A stretch of DNA of 64,000 nucleotides. Origin: Nesterenkonia cremea (GTDB taxonomy: Bacteria; Actinomycetota; Actinomycetes; Actinomycetales; Micrococcaceae). The translations under genes were made by a program, and so were the position numbers. The DNA is taken from positions 62,001 to 126,000 of the forward strand of contig NZ_BMIS01000008.1 of assembly GCF_014642675.1 (NCBI RefSeq), given 5' to 3'. This document shows, one piece after another, positions 47,451-57,524 of this stretch. Under the pieces are notes generated by a model, which saw nothing but the letters and a program-made list of their open reading frames with translations, was not told the DNA's origin and did not search any database. Each line of letters starts with the position of its first letter. The first letter of the stretch is position 1.

Positions 47451-48752
47451 TCAGCCCACGCGGGCCGGCGCCAGACGGCGGTAGAGCGCCAGTGCGGCAT
47501 TGGCCGTGGCAGCCCAGGAGTAGGACTGCGCCGTGGCCGAGGCGGTGCTGCTGTAACGGTTCCAGGCGCGGCGGTGCAGCACCAACCAGCGCATCTGTCC
47601 GGCCCATTCCTGGGGATCCAGTGAACCGATGAGACGTCCGGTTCGCTTATGTCCCACCAGCTCGGAGAGGCCCCCGACGTCATGAGCCAGCACCGGCGTG
47701 CCGCAGGCCATGGCCTCCAGGGCCACCAGACCGAAGGACTCGCTGTAGGAGGGGACCAGGACGGCGTCGCTGCTGCGGAACAGATCGGCCAGATCCTGAT
47801 GCGGCATCGGCGGCGCAGTGCGCACCAGATCCCCGACGCCGGCCGCCTCGGCCAGCGTGGCCACATCCAGCGCATCGCTGCCGCTCTGCTGCCCGGCCAC
47901 CGTCAGCTCGAGGGGCACCTCCGGCATCATGGTCCGGAAGACGCCGAGAGCCTCGATGGCCACCTGCGGTCCCTTATGCGGCTGAAGCCGCCCGGCGAAG
48001 GTCAGCCGCAGCGGACGACCCTCCAACTCGGCGCGGGGATCCTCCTCCCCCGATCCTGCGGGCGGATGGAAGACAGCGAGGTCCACACCGGGCTTGACCA
48101 GACCCACCCGCTGCCGCGACACGCCGAAGAGCCGGTGCAGATCATCGGCCTCATGCTGAGTGTTGGCGGTGAGCAGGTCTGCACGGGCGGCGATCCGCGC
48201 CTCGGCGGCATCCCGCCGGGGGTCCTCCCGCGAGGAGGGGTCGCGCTCCCGCTTGACCCGTCCGATGGTGTGCATGGTGTGGATCAGCGGGCGCCGCGGG
48301 TCGGCCAGATGCAGTGCGGCCAGACCGGAGATCCAGTAGTGCGAGTGCAGGATGATCTGCTCCCCCGGCTCCCCGCAACCGGCAAGCGAGGTCTCGGCGC
48401 GGGCGGCCAGATCCTCCACGTATTCGACCAGGCGGTTCTTATCCGGTCGGCCGTCGGGGCCGCTGAGCAGATGAGCCGGCACAGCCAAGGTATGCACGCG
48501 ACGGCCGTCCTCAAGCACGGTGACCACATCAGCCTGCTCGGCTGAGCCGGCCTCCTCGATGCTGGTGGTGACGATGTCCACGGCCACACCGGCGGCGCGC
48601 AGGGAGCGTGAGAGGGCGTTGACGTAGACGTTGAGCCCGCCGGCGTCGCCCTGGCCGGCCTGGACCAGCGGCGAGGTGTGGAGGCTCAGCATGACCACGC
48701 GCGGCACAGCGGCTCCGCCGCAGAGTGCGGTGGGAGCGGCAGCGGTGGTCAT
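47451..48752 (-). CDS. mshA: GT4 glycosyltransferase, MshA-like (D-inositol-3-phosphate glycosyltransferase)
   Basis: A 433-residue GT-B enzyme. The donor/acceptor loop GDAGGLNVYVNALSRSL near 34-50, HSHYWISGLAAL near 135, TMHTIGRVKRERD, KPGVDLAVFHPP, FAGRLQPHKGPQVAIEAL near 255 and the ExxxxxxxE motif in YSESFGLVALEAMACGTPVL all match MshA, the first step of mycothiol synthesis. A sucrose-phosphate-synthase-like GT4 is the main alternative. It follows tRNA-Arg by 35 bases on the same strand. Confidence 0.82.
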   Translation of the reverse strand: MTTAAAPTALCGGAAVPRVVMLSLHTSPLVQAGQGDAGGLNVYVNALSRSLRAAGVAVDIVTTSIEEAGSAEQADVVTVLEDGRRVHTLAVPAHLLSGPDGRPDKNRLVEYVEDLAARAETSLAGCGEPGEQIILHSHYWISGLAALHLADPRRPLIHTMHTIGRVKRERDPSSREDPRRDAAEARIAARADLLTANTQHEADDLHRLFGVSRQRVGLVKPGVDLAVFHPPAGSGEEDPRAELEGRPLRLTFAGRLQPHKGPQVAIEALGVFRTMMPEVPLELTVAGQQSGSDALDVATLAEAAGVGDLVRTAPPMPHQDLADLFRSSDAVLVPSYSESFGLVALEAMACGTPVLAHDVGGLSELVGHKRTGRLIGSLDPQEWAGQMRWLVLHRRAWNRYSSTASATAQSYSWAATANAALALYRRLAPARVG

Positions 48753-48787
48753 AGAAGGTGTCTCCGTGCAGAGGGTGTGGCGAAAAG

Positions 48788-48860
48788 TGCCCCAGGAGGG
48801 AATCGAACCCCCGACCGGCGGATTAGAAGGCCGCTGCTCTATCCCCTGAGCTACTGGGGC
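48788..48860 (-). tRNA. tRNA-Arg, anticodon UCU
   Basis: The minus strand folds into a full cloverleaf: acceptor GCCCCAG/CTGGGGC with discriminator A, D arm GCTC/GAGC, anticodon loop CTTCTAA (anticodon TCT), and T arm GGGGG/CCCTC with TTCGATT. The anticodon stem has a C-T mismatch at its loop end, which also occurs in related tRNAs. CCA is not encoded. A TAGACT -10-like box (plus-strand 48879-48884) and a GGACTC/GAGTCC repeat lie just upstream. Confidence 0.97.
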
Positions 48861-49032
48861 AAGGACTCCGGAGAGTCCAGTCTATGAGTGTACCGATTGG
48901 ATTCCTCCACAGGCGAGCCGGAGTGCGGTGCGCCACGCCCGGGACTCCCCAGATCGCACGCTTCCTGTCCGCAGCGTATCCCCGTGAGGAGATTCTGAGG
49001 GTGGACATGCTCATCACAGGAAAGGAACTCTC

Positions 49033-49520
49033 ATGTCAGAGACCGTCACCGTGCGAGGCTTCGCCGGCACCGATATCCGCAAGATCACCACCGATAAGGG
49101 CCTGCCGATCTCCACCTTCCGCCTGGCCTCGACTCCGCGCCGCTTCGATCGGGAGTCCGGGGAATGGGTCAACGGGGAGACCAACTGGTTCAACGTGACA
49201 TGTTTCCGCAATCTGGCGCTGAATGCGCACAGCACCCTGGCCAAGGGAGATCCGGTGATCGTCACCGGTCGCCTGAAGATCCGCCCCTGGGAGAACGACG
49301 CCGGCCAGCGCGGCACGGCGGTGGAGATCGACGCCGACGGGCTGGGCCATGACCTGACCTTCGGCACCGGGTCTTTCACCCGGCTGAACCCCGGCTCCTC
49401 GGAGCAGGGGGCCTCTCCTGCCCCGGAGGCGGACCAGGAGGGTCCAGACACGCAGAAGGCCGAGGCCTCCCAGCAGGGCTGGGACACCTCGGCCTCCGAC
49501 CAGCGTGAAGCCGCCCCGTT

Positions 49521-49524
<4 letters not shown>
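49033..49524 (+). CDS. ssb: Single-stranded DNA-binding protein (second, SsbB-like type)
   Basis: A 163-residue protein with one OB-fold (residues 1-110: VRGFAGTDIRKIT, STFRLASTPRRFD, TNWFNVTCFRNLALNAHSTL, VTGRLKIRPWEND). The linker is Glu/Gln/Ala-rich and the tip is EAAPF rather than the acidic DDxPF. The lack of rpsF/rpsR neighbours and the ettA neighbour suit the accessory actinobacterial SSB. RBS AAAGGAA precedes ATG 49033. The 172-base gap upstream holds only the tRNA promoter. It overlaps the ettA 3' end by four bases. Confidence 0.9.
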
Positions 49525-51203
<1,679 letters not shown>

Positions 51204-51240
51204 GCTCCCCAGCCTAGTCGCCAGAGCAGGGATCCTGGAA

Positions 51241-52308
51241 TCAGCGGCGCTCCAGGAGTCGGGCTGCGACCTTCTGATGTCCGGGCAGCACATAGAGCCA
51301 GGTGGTCCAGGGGCGCAGCCACACCAGCAGCACCGATCCGCCGATGCCGATCAGCGTCATCAGCATCACATGGACACCCGGCTCCAGGCCCAGCGGCTGC
51401 AGGACGTTGCCGCGGGCCACGATGATGATGGGGAAGTGCGCCACGTAGACCACGATGGAGCTGCGGCCCACCCATTCGATGAAGCGGACCGGGGCGATCC
51501 GCGGCAGCCGCGCGGCCAGCCACAGGATCACCGCGATCCCCAGCACAGAGATGCCGGCCGCCTCCAGGGTGCCGACCCGCAGGTCACGGTCGTGGACGGC
51601 GATATGGGCGAAATAGGCCGAGGCCAGCAGCAGCGGCAGGATCAGCAACCAGTGGGACCTGACCCAGATCGGGGCGAAGCGGACCGCCCAAGCGCCCAGG
51701 AAGAAGAAGGAGCCGTACCAGACGGTGCTGCCGATGACTCCCCCGGCCACATCACCGGTCACATAGGTGATGATCATCGCCGCGAAGACCGCCAGGAAGG
51801 CCCAGCCGTTGCCCGTGGGGAACCGGCTCAGCAGCGGCTTGAACAGTGCCGCGAAGAGGTAGCAGAGCGTCAGCGACATCAGGAACCACAGGTAGTCCCC
51901 GCTCAGCCAGTAGTCGATGCCGTTTCCGGGACCCCCGATGCCGTTGCGCACGAAGAAGCCGTAGAGGCACATCCACACCAGAAGCGGCCAGACGATGGCG
52001 GCGAATTTGCCCCAGAGGTAGATCGGCAGCGGCTTGGCCAGGGACCGGTGCAGCAGCATCCCGGAGAGGAACATCAGCAGCGGCATCCGGAACGGCGTCA
52101 GATGCCGGTTGATCTCGCTCCAGGTCTCCGTCTCTGCCCCACCGTGGGAGGCTGCGTGGAGCACGACCACCAGCAGCACGGCGATGCCGCGGAGGAAATC
52201 CATCCACTGCATGCGGGAGGACCCTGGAGAGGAGGGGCCGGCGCTGCGCGGCTGAGAGGAGGGGCCGGCGCTGCGCGGCTGAGCGGAGATCCTGGTCACG
52301 GGCGTCAA
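51241..52308 (-). CDS. Acyltransferase 3 family membrane protein
   Basis: A 355-residue polytopic protein of the OafA/NodX type, which transfers acyl groups (acetyl, succinyl) to surface glycans. QWMDFLRGIAVLLVVVLHA near 34-52 carries the conserved Arg and His; about ten hydrophobic segments follow. I prefer TTG 52308, nine bases after GAGGG, which makes the first 32 residues two nine-residue repeats (QPRSAGPSS); ATG 52212 is the alternative and would exclude them. It is 12 bases after the DUF2079 gene and in one operon with mptB, so a lipoglycan acceptor is plausible. Confidence 0.8.
   Translation of the reverse strand: MTPVTRISAQPRSAGPSSQPRSAGPSSPGSSRMQWMDFLRGIAVLLVVVLHAASHGGAETETWSEINRHLTPFRMPLLMFLSGMLLHRSLAKPLPIYLWGKFAAIVWPLLVWMCLYGFFVRNGIGGPGNGIDYWLSGDYLWFLMSLTLCYLFAALFKPLLSRFPTGNGWAFLAVFAAMIITYVTGDVAGGVIGSTVWYGSFFFLGAWAVRFAPIWVRSHWLLILPLLLASAYFAHIAVHDRDLRVGTLEAAGISVLGIAVILWLAARLPRIAPVRFIEWVGRSSIVVYVAHFPIIIVARGNVLQPLGLEPGVHVMLMTLIGIGGSVLLVWLRPWTTWLYVLPGHQKVAARLLERR
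52229..52282. repeat. 27-bp perfect tandem repeat (two copies)
   Basis: Bases 52229-52255 and 52256-52282 are identical. The unit is a multiple of three and encodes nine residues on the minus strand if the acyltransferase starts at TTG 52308. Copy number could vary by slippage without a frameshift. Confidence 0.85.
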
Positions 52309-52320
52309 GGATACAGGCCC

Positions 52321-53805
52321 TCAGCGCTGCAGATACTCATGGCAGATCGAAGCGTCGGGGATGTCCCGGTGCAGCACCCAGAGGCCGTGATCATCCTCGA
52401 TGACCACCTCGAAGCCGAGCTCCTCGGCCCGGTCGAATGCCTCTTGGGGGCTCAGCGGATCATTGCCGCCCAGCTCATCGACGGTTTCATCGATGATCAG
52501 CCAGTTCACGTGCTCCTCGCTCAGCGTCCCGTTGAGCCCCACATAGGTCCGGTCCACCAGGTGCGGGACCGCAGTGTCCGCGGCCTCCACGCAGGCGCCG
52601 TCGGGAATCATCCCCACGGCCCGCTGATGCGCCTCGGCACGCCCGTCCAGCTGCCAGTTCTCTGCCGTGTAGGTCCGGTGGAACGGGAAGAGCTGATAGT
52701 GCTGCGGCACGGTGTAGGCCATCACCGCACCGCCGATCACGGTGAGGATGAGCATCCCACCTGGCAGCCACATCGCCGGAGAGCTTCCCCAGCCTCGCCG
52801 CAGCCCGATCCGGCGCAGGATGTCCAGGGCCGCCAGCAGGAAGATCGGCACCAGGATGGCGTCGTACTGGTAGACCAGCCCCCAGACGGTGAGCCTGTCG
52901 TTGAGCAGCCGGGAGAGCAGGATCGGCATGCCCAGCAGCACATAGGGCGACAGCAGCGGCAGCAACCACAGCGGCAGGAGATGGGCCAGCATCAGCCCGA
53001 GCTTCAGCGGGTGGTCCACCAGCACCGGCAGCACCGTCCAGGGACGGGTCACCAGCGTGGTGACCGCCGCGCCCGCCGTCGCACCCAGAGCCGTGTACTC
53101 CCAGTAGCTGAACTCGCCGTCGGCGGCGAAATGCGGGATGGCGACGCCGACGGCGAACCAGAAGCCCACCAGACCCAACACCACAGCCGCCGCGGCCGGG
53201 ACCCAGAACCGCCGGATGGCCAGGACCAGGCCGACGGCCGCCAGCGTGGCTCCCATATCCTCACGCACCAGCAGCAGGACCGCCCCCAGACCGAAGGCGA
53301 TCCAGGGCCGGCGTCGTTCCATCGCCCAGATGACCCAGCCGATGATCGGCACGCCGAAGGCGATCTCGTGGAAGTCCCAGTCGATGAAGGACTGGAAGGG
53401 CCACCACAGCAGCATGGCCGCCGCGCAGAGCATCGCCGCCCGGTGGCCGAACCAGCCGCGGACCACCAGGTAGACCGGAAGTGCGGTGGAGACCAGCAGG
53501 ACCACCAGCGCGATGTTGAGCATGCGCGGGTCGTCCCAGATCCAGTAGAGCGGGGCGAGCAGGGCGATGATCGGATGGAAGTGATCCCCCAACAGGTGGA
53601 AGTCCTCTCCCTTGATCGGCACGATGGGCGCATCGAACTGCGCGTACTGCCGCACCGCCTGATCGAAGATGCCCAGGTCATAGCCGCGGGCCTCGAAGTT
53701 GCGGAAGCGCAGCAGCGAGTGGGCCAGGTACAGCCCGCAGACGGCCAGCATGAGCAGGCCCAGCTGCAGGCCATGGACCTTGGTCATCGGAGCTGAGGTC
53801 TTCAT
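52321..53805 (-). CDS. DUF2079 membrane protein, candidate GT-C glycosyltransferase
   Basis: A 494-residue protein with about ten membrane spans. The first loop has the DUF2079 landmarks ARGYDLGIFDQAVRQYAQFD and GEDFHLLGDHFHPIIALLAP at about 39-80, i.e. acidic residues after the first span, as in GT-C enzymes that use polyprenyl-phosphate sugars. Later FIDWDFHEIAFGVPI is also typical. The last 100 residues are soluble. It overlaps mptB by four bases. Catalytic role and substrate are inferred from fold and context only. Confidence 0.8.
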   Translation of the reverse strand: MKTSAPMTKVHGLQLGLLMLAVCGLYLAHSLLRFRNFEARGYDLGIFDQAVRQYAQFDAPIVPIKGEDFHLLGDHFHPIIALLAPLYWIWDDPRMLNIALVVLLVSTALPVYLVVRGWFGHRAAMLCAAAMLLWWPFQSFIDWDFHEIAFGVPIIGWVIWAMERRRPWIAFGLGAVLLLVREDMGATLAAVGLVLAIRRFWVPAAAAVVLGLVGFWFAVGVAIPHFAADGEFSYWEYTALGATAGAAVTTLVTRPWTVLPVLVDHPLKLGLMLAHLLPLWLLPLLSPYVLLGMPILLSRLLNDRLTVWGLVYQYDAILVPIFLLAALDILRRIGLRRGWGSSPAMWLPGGMLILTVIGGAVMAYTVPQHYQLFPFHRTYTAENWQLDGRAEAHQRAVGMIPDGACVEAADTAVPHLVDRTYVGLNGTLSEEHVNWLIIDETVDELGGNDPLSPQEAFDRAEELGFEVVIEDDHGLWVLHRDIPDASICHEYLQR

Positions 53806-55511
53806 GGCATGGGTTCGCGGCCGCGCTCGGAGAACAGAGTGATGGTCTTCGGCTCACCCTCGGCATCCTTGGACCAGGGCAGGCCCACGGTGATCGGCGA
53901 GAGCACCCAGCCGGTGAACACCGCCCAGCGGGTGCTGCGCATCAGGCCGATGAGCCCCATACAGATGATCGAGGTGAACAGCGAGGTGCGCAGCATCTGC
54001 TCATCCATGTCCAGGAACTGCCAGACATGCAGCTGGTCCTGGGCGCCGTAGCAGATGAAGAAACCGACGGTGAAGAAGACCCATTTGGTCTGCCAGTCGT
54101 TGCGGATTCCGGTGACGGCGAACAGCGGCAGCAGCCACAGCAGGTACCAAGGGTGGATGATCGGGCTGAGCACCACCAGGGCGGTGAAGGCCCAAGTCAT
54201 GCGCTGAACGATGTGCTTGTCCCGGCCCAGGAACATCAGCGCCAGCACGATCACCACGGAGCTCAGCCGCCCGATCAGGCGCATGGTGTCCAGGGTCCAG
54301 TCGGCGTCCATGCCGAAGACCAGCAGCAGGTCGCTGAGCATGGTGTCCGCGATGCCCATGGGCGACCAGAAGGACTTGCCGGTGTCGCCGGTCCCGGCCA
54401 GCACGCCCAGCCAGCCGATGCCGTAGCCGTTGATCCAGCCGACGACCAGCAGGATGGCACCGGCGATCCCTGCGGTGAGGAGCCAATAGGTGAAGCGCAT
54501 CAGCCAGGTCGCCTGGGTCAGCCCCCTGTGGTGGGCGACATAGGCGGCCCAGAGCAGCCCGATGAAGGGCAGCAGCACGATGGTGATCAGCTTCATCCCG
54601 ATGGACACGGTGACCAGCACGGTGGCCAGCACTCCCCTGCCCTTGGCCGCGGCATGGATGCCGGCCAGGGCGAAACCCATCATGAGGGCGTCATTATGTG
54701 CCGAGGCGATGAAGCTGATGATGAACAGCGGGTTGGCCGCGGTCAGCCACTGGGCGCGAGCTCCGTCCACATCGAAGAGCCGCGCCAGCTTGGGCACAAA
54801 GACCATGATCAGCACGACGCCGGCCACACAGGCCAGGCGGAAGAGGAACACCGCCGGATCCACCGCGTTGTCGGTCATCCGCATCACGAAGGCCTCGATC
54901 CAGAGGAACATCGGCCCGTAGGGAGTCTCCGAATGGGCCCACATGATGTCGGTGCCGAAGTGGAACCAGTTGTCCAGCTGAGAGACCCCGACGACGTAGG
55001 GATCCTCCCCTGACAGCACCAGGCGCCCCTGGTTCACGTAGGCGTAGACGTCCCGGGAGAAGATCGGCAGGCAGATCAGATGCGGCAGCGACCAGACGGC
55101 CGTGGCCCAGTTGATCGTGGCCAGGGATCCTCCTGGCCAGCCGCGCAGGGCCCGGCCCAGCCTCAGCCAGGCACGGAACATGAACCAGCAGCCCACTGTC
55201 AGTGCGATGGTGCTGATCGTCACACCTTCAGGGGTAGTGCGCAGAGGGATGACCCAGTCCCAGCGGTTGATGTTCGAGGCGTTGGCCAGCCATCCGACGC
55301 CGAAGGAGCCGAAGAGCACCAGCAGGGATCCGAAGAGGCCCTCGAAGACCGGACCGCGGATGCCCTGGCGCCACAGGCCCGGGCGCATCAGGGCTTCGCT
55401 CAGCCCGCTGCCCTCTTCTGCGGAGGTATGTGCGGACGGCGAAAGGCCGCCCCCATCTTCTGCGGGAGCGGCCGTTCGCGGGTGTCTCTGATCCGGCCCT
55501 GAACTACTCAC
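53802..55511 (-). CDS. mptB: Polyprenol-phosphomannose-dependent alpha-1,6-mannosyltransferase, MptB family
   Basis: A 569-residue GT-C enzyme with about 13 membrane spans, extending the lipomannan/lipoarabinomannan mannan core from polyprenyl-phosphate mannose. The GT-C acidic motif is in FSRDVYAYVNQGRLVLSGED near 153-172 (Asp155), followed by YGPMFLWIEAFV near 197. Later HPWYLLWLLPLFAVTG matches the MptA/MptB C-terminus. A 45-residue hydrophilic N-terminus precedes. The start GTG 55511 lies inside the end of the GAPDH gene (eight-base overlap). Confidence 0.85.
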   Translation of the reverse strand: MSSSGPDQRHPRTAAPAEDGGGLSPSAHTSAEEGSGLSEALMRPGLWRQGIRGPVFEGLFGSLLVLFGSFGVGWLANASNINRWDWVIPLRTTPEGVTISTIALTVGCWFMFRAWLRLGRALRGWPGGSLATINWATAVWSLPHLICLPIFSRDVYAYVNQGRLVLSGEDPYVVGVSQLDNWFHFGTDIMWAHSETPYGPMFLWIEAFVMRMTDNAVDPAVFLFRLACVAGVVLIMVFVPKLARLFDVDGARAQWLTAANPLFIISFIASAHNDALMMGFALAGIHAAAKGRGVLATVLVTVSIGMKLITIVLLPFIGLLWAAYVAHHRGLTQATWLMRFTYWLLTAGIAGAILLVVGWINGYGIGWLGVLAGTGDTGKSFWSPMGIADTMLSDLLLVFGMDADWTLDTMRLIGRLSSVVIVLALMFLGRDKHIVQRMTWAFTALVVLSPIIHPWYLLWLLPLFAVTGIRNDWQTKWVFFTVGFFICYGAQDQLHVWQFLDMDEQMLRTSLFTSIICMGLIGLMRSTRWAVFTGWVLSPITVGLPWSKDAEGEPKTITLFSERGREPMP

Positions 55512-56964
55512 CGACCTGAGGATACTTGGTGGGAGCTGAGGCAGTCATATGCTCCAGCACCCGCAGCACCTGAGCCGAGTAGCCGAACTCGTTGTCGTAC
55601 CAGACGTAGAGGATCGCCTGGGTGCCGTTGACGATGGTCGCCAGGCCGTCCACGATACCGGCGGCGCGGGTCCCCACGAAGTCTGTGGAGACCACTTCGG
55701 CCGAGTCGATGTAGTCGACCTGCTGGTGCAGCTCGCCCTCCAGGGACTCAGTGCGCAGGAAGCGGTTGAGCTCCTCCTTGGTGGTCTCCTTCTCCAGCTC
55801 CAGGTTCAGGATGGCCATGGAGACGTCCGGGGTGGGCACGCGGATGGCGTTGCCGGAGAGCTTGCCCTTCAGCTCGGGCAGCGCCTTGGCCACCGCCTTG
55901 GCCGCACCGGTTTCGGTGAGCACCATGTTCAGCGCCGCGGAACGTCCGCGCCGCTCACCCTTGTGGAAGTTGTCGATCAGGTTCTGATCGTTGGTGTAGG
56001 AGTGCACCGTCTCCACATGGCCGTGATCGATCCCGTAGGCCTCGTGCATGAGCTTGGCCACAGGGGTGATGGCGTTGGTGGTGCAGCTGGCCGCGGAGAC
56101 GATCTGGTCGGCGTCGGTGATGTCCTCGTGGTTCACCCCGTGGACCACGTTCTTCAGATCGTCCTTGCCCGGGGCGGTCAGCAGGACCCGAGAGGCGCCC
56201 TGAGCCTGCAGATGCTGGCTGAGCCCCTCCTCATCGCGCCAGCGTCCGGTGTTGTCCACCACGATGGCGTCGCTGATGCCGTACTGGGTGTAGTCCACCT
56301 GGGCCGGATCATCGGCGTAGATGACCTTGATGTAGGTGCCGTTGGCGATGATGGCACCGTTCTCCTCATCCAGGCGGATGGAGCCGGCGAAGGGGCCGTG
56401 GACCGAGTCGCGGCGCAGCAGCGAAGCCCGCTTGGCCAGATCGTTCTCCGCACCCTTGCGGACCACGATGGCGCGCAGCCTCAGTCCCGTGGCCGAGGAG
56501 GCTCGGCCCACCAGGATGCGTGCGAGCAGGCGGCCGATGCGGCCGAAGCCGTAGAGGACGATATCGCGCGGCCCAGCCTGGCCCTCGCCCTTCTTCCCCA
56601 CGATGCCGGAGAGCTCCTCGCGCAGGAAGCTGTTGAGGTCGGAGACGCCGGAGCTGCGGTATTTGGCGTTGAGCCGGGCGATGTCGATGGTGGAGGCACC
56701 GAGGTCCAGCTCGGTCAGAGCCTGCACCAGCGGCAGCGTCTCGGAGATGGGCAGCTCGGTCTCATCGACCTGGCGGGCGAAGCGGTGTGCTTTGAGGATG
56801 TCCGTGGCGGACTGGTTGACCAGCTGGCGGCCATAGATCCCGGTGACGACGTTGTTCTCCCGGTAGAGCCGGCCGATGAGCGGGATCATGGCCTCGGCCT
56901 GAGCCTCCCGGTCGATCCACTGCTGAAGCTGCTGCTGGGTGTGCTGCTCTGCGCTGGTGGGCAC
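55504..56964 (-). CDS. gap: Glyceraldehyde-3-phosphate dehydrogenase, long (GapB-like) form
   Basis: A 486-residue GAPDH with about 125 extra N-terminal residues before the Rossmann start IVLYGFGRIGRLLARIL. The catalytic Cys294 is in SCTTN, and HSYTNDQN and WYDNEFGY are present. The long form resembles Corynebacterium GapB, which works in the gluconeogenic direction and can use NADP; a classical glycolytic gap would be elsewhere. The mptB start overlaps its stop by eight bases, tying expression to the envelope genes. Confidence 0.9.
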   Translation of the reverse strand: MPTSAEQHTQQQLQQWIDREAQAEAMIPLIGRLYRENNVVTGIYGRQLVNQSATDILKAHRFARQVDETELPISETLPLVQALTELDLGASTIDIARLNAKYRSSGVSDLNSFLREELSGIVGKKGEGQAGPRDIVLYGFGRIGRLLARILVGRASSATGLRLRAIVVRKGAENDLAKRASLLRRDSVHGPFAGSIRLDEENGAIIANGTYIKVIYADDPAQVDYTQYGISDAIVVDNTGRWRDEEGLSQHLQAQGASRVLLTAPGKDDLKNVVHGVNHEDITDADQIVSAASCTTNAITPVAKLMHEAYGIDHGHVETVHSYTNDQNLIDNFHKGERRGRSAALNMVLTETGAAKAVAKALPELKGKLSGNAIRVPTPDVSMAILNLELEKETTKEELNRFLRTESLEGELHQQVDYIDSAEVVSTDFVGTRAAGIVDGLATIVNGTQAILYVWYDNEFGYSAQVLRVLEHMTASAPTKYPQVGE

Positions 56965-57033
56965 AGTGATTTTCCTTCCGATAGACGTCCTTGTCTATGA
57001 GCGGAGCTCACCAGGACAGTCTATGGGGAGAGG

Positions 57034-57470
57034 GACGGGTTGGCGTGTACGCCGGATTCTGTGACGCCGGGCGATTGCTCCCCCGGCGCCGGCCATCATC
57101 CATCTGGGCACCGTGTTGCCACGGCCCTCAAGCAGCCAACCCGGATGCTCGGGCGGGCAGCCCTGTCGGAGACGAGCTCCTGCGCATCCTGTTCGGCTTT
57201 GCTCCGGATGGGGTTTACCGAGCCGCACCGGTCGCCCGGTGCGCTGGTGGTCTCTTACACCACCGTTTCACCCTTACCCGAGGGCGCACGGCCCTCCGGC
57301 GGTCTGTTTTCTGTGGCACTGGCCTGCGGGTCTCCCCGAGTGGGTGTTACCCACCATCCAGCCCTGCGGAGTCCGGACGTTCCTCGGCGCCACCGTTATC
57401 CGCCGGGCAGATCACGGAGTCATCTGCCGGGCGGGGCCTGGCGGCGACGCGATGGCCCGGCCAACCCGTC
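57034..57470 (-). ncRNA. rnpB: RNase P RNA
   Basis: The RNA component of RNase P, which matures tRNA 5' ends. On the minus strand, GACGGGTTGGC (5' end, from 57470) pairs perfectly with GCCAACCCGTC (3' end, to 57034) as helix P1. The conserved core GAGGAACGTCCGGACTCC is at 57385-57368, and the 3' ACAGAATCCGGC near 57062-57051. Size, about 437 bases, fits actinobacterial A-type. A TACGAT -10-like box is at 57487-57482. Ends are estimated from P1 and may be off by a few bases. Confidence 0.93.
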
Positions 57471-57524
57471 CCTGAGGGTCCATCGTAACGCCCCGTACGC
57501 TCCTGGAGCTTCTCGCTTGGGGGA

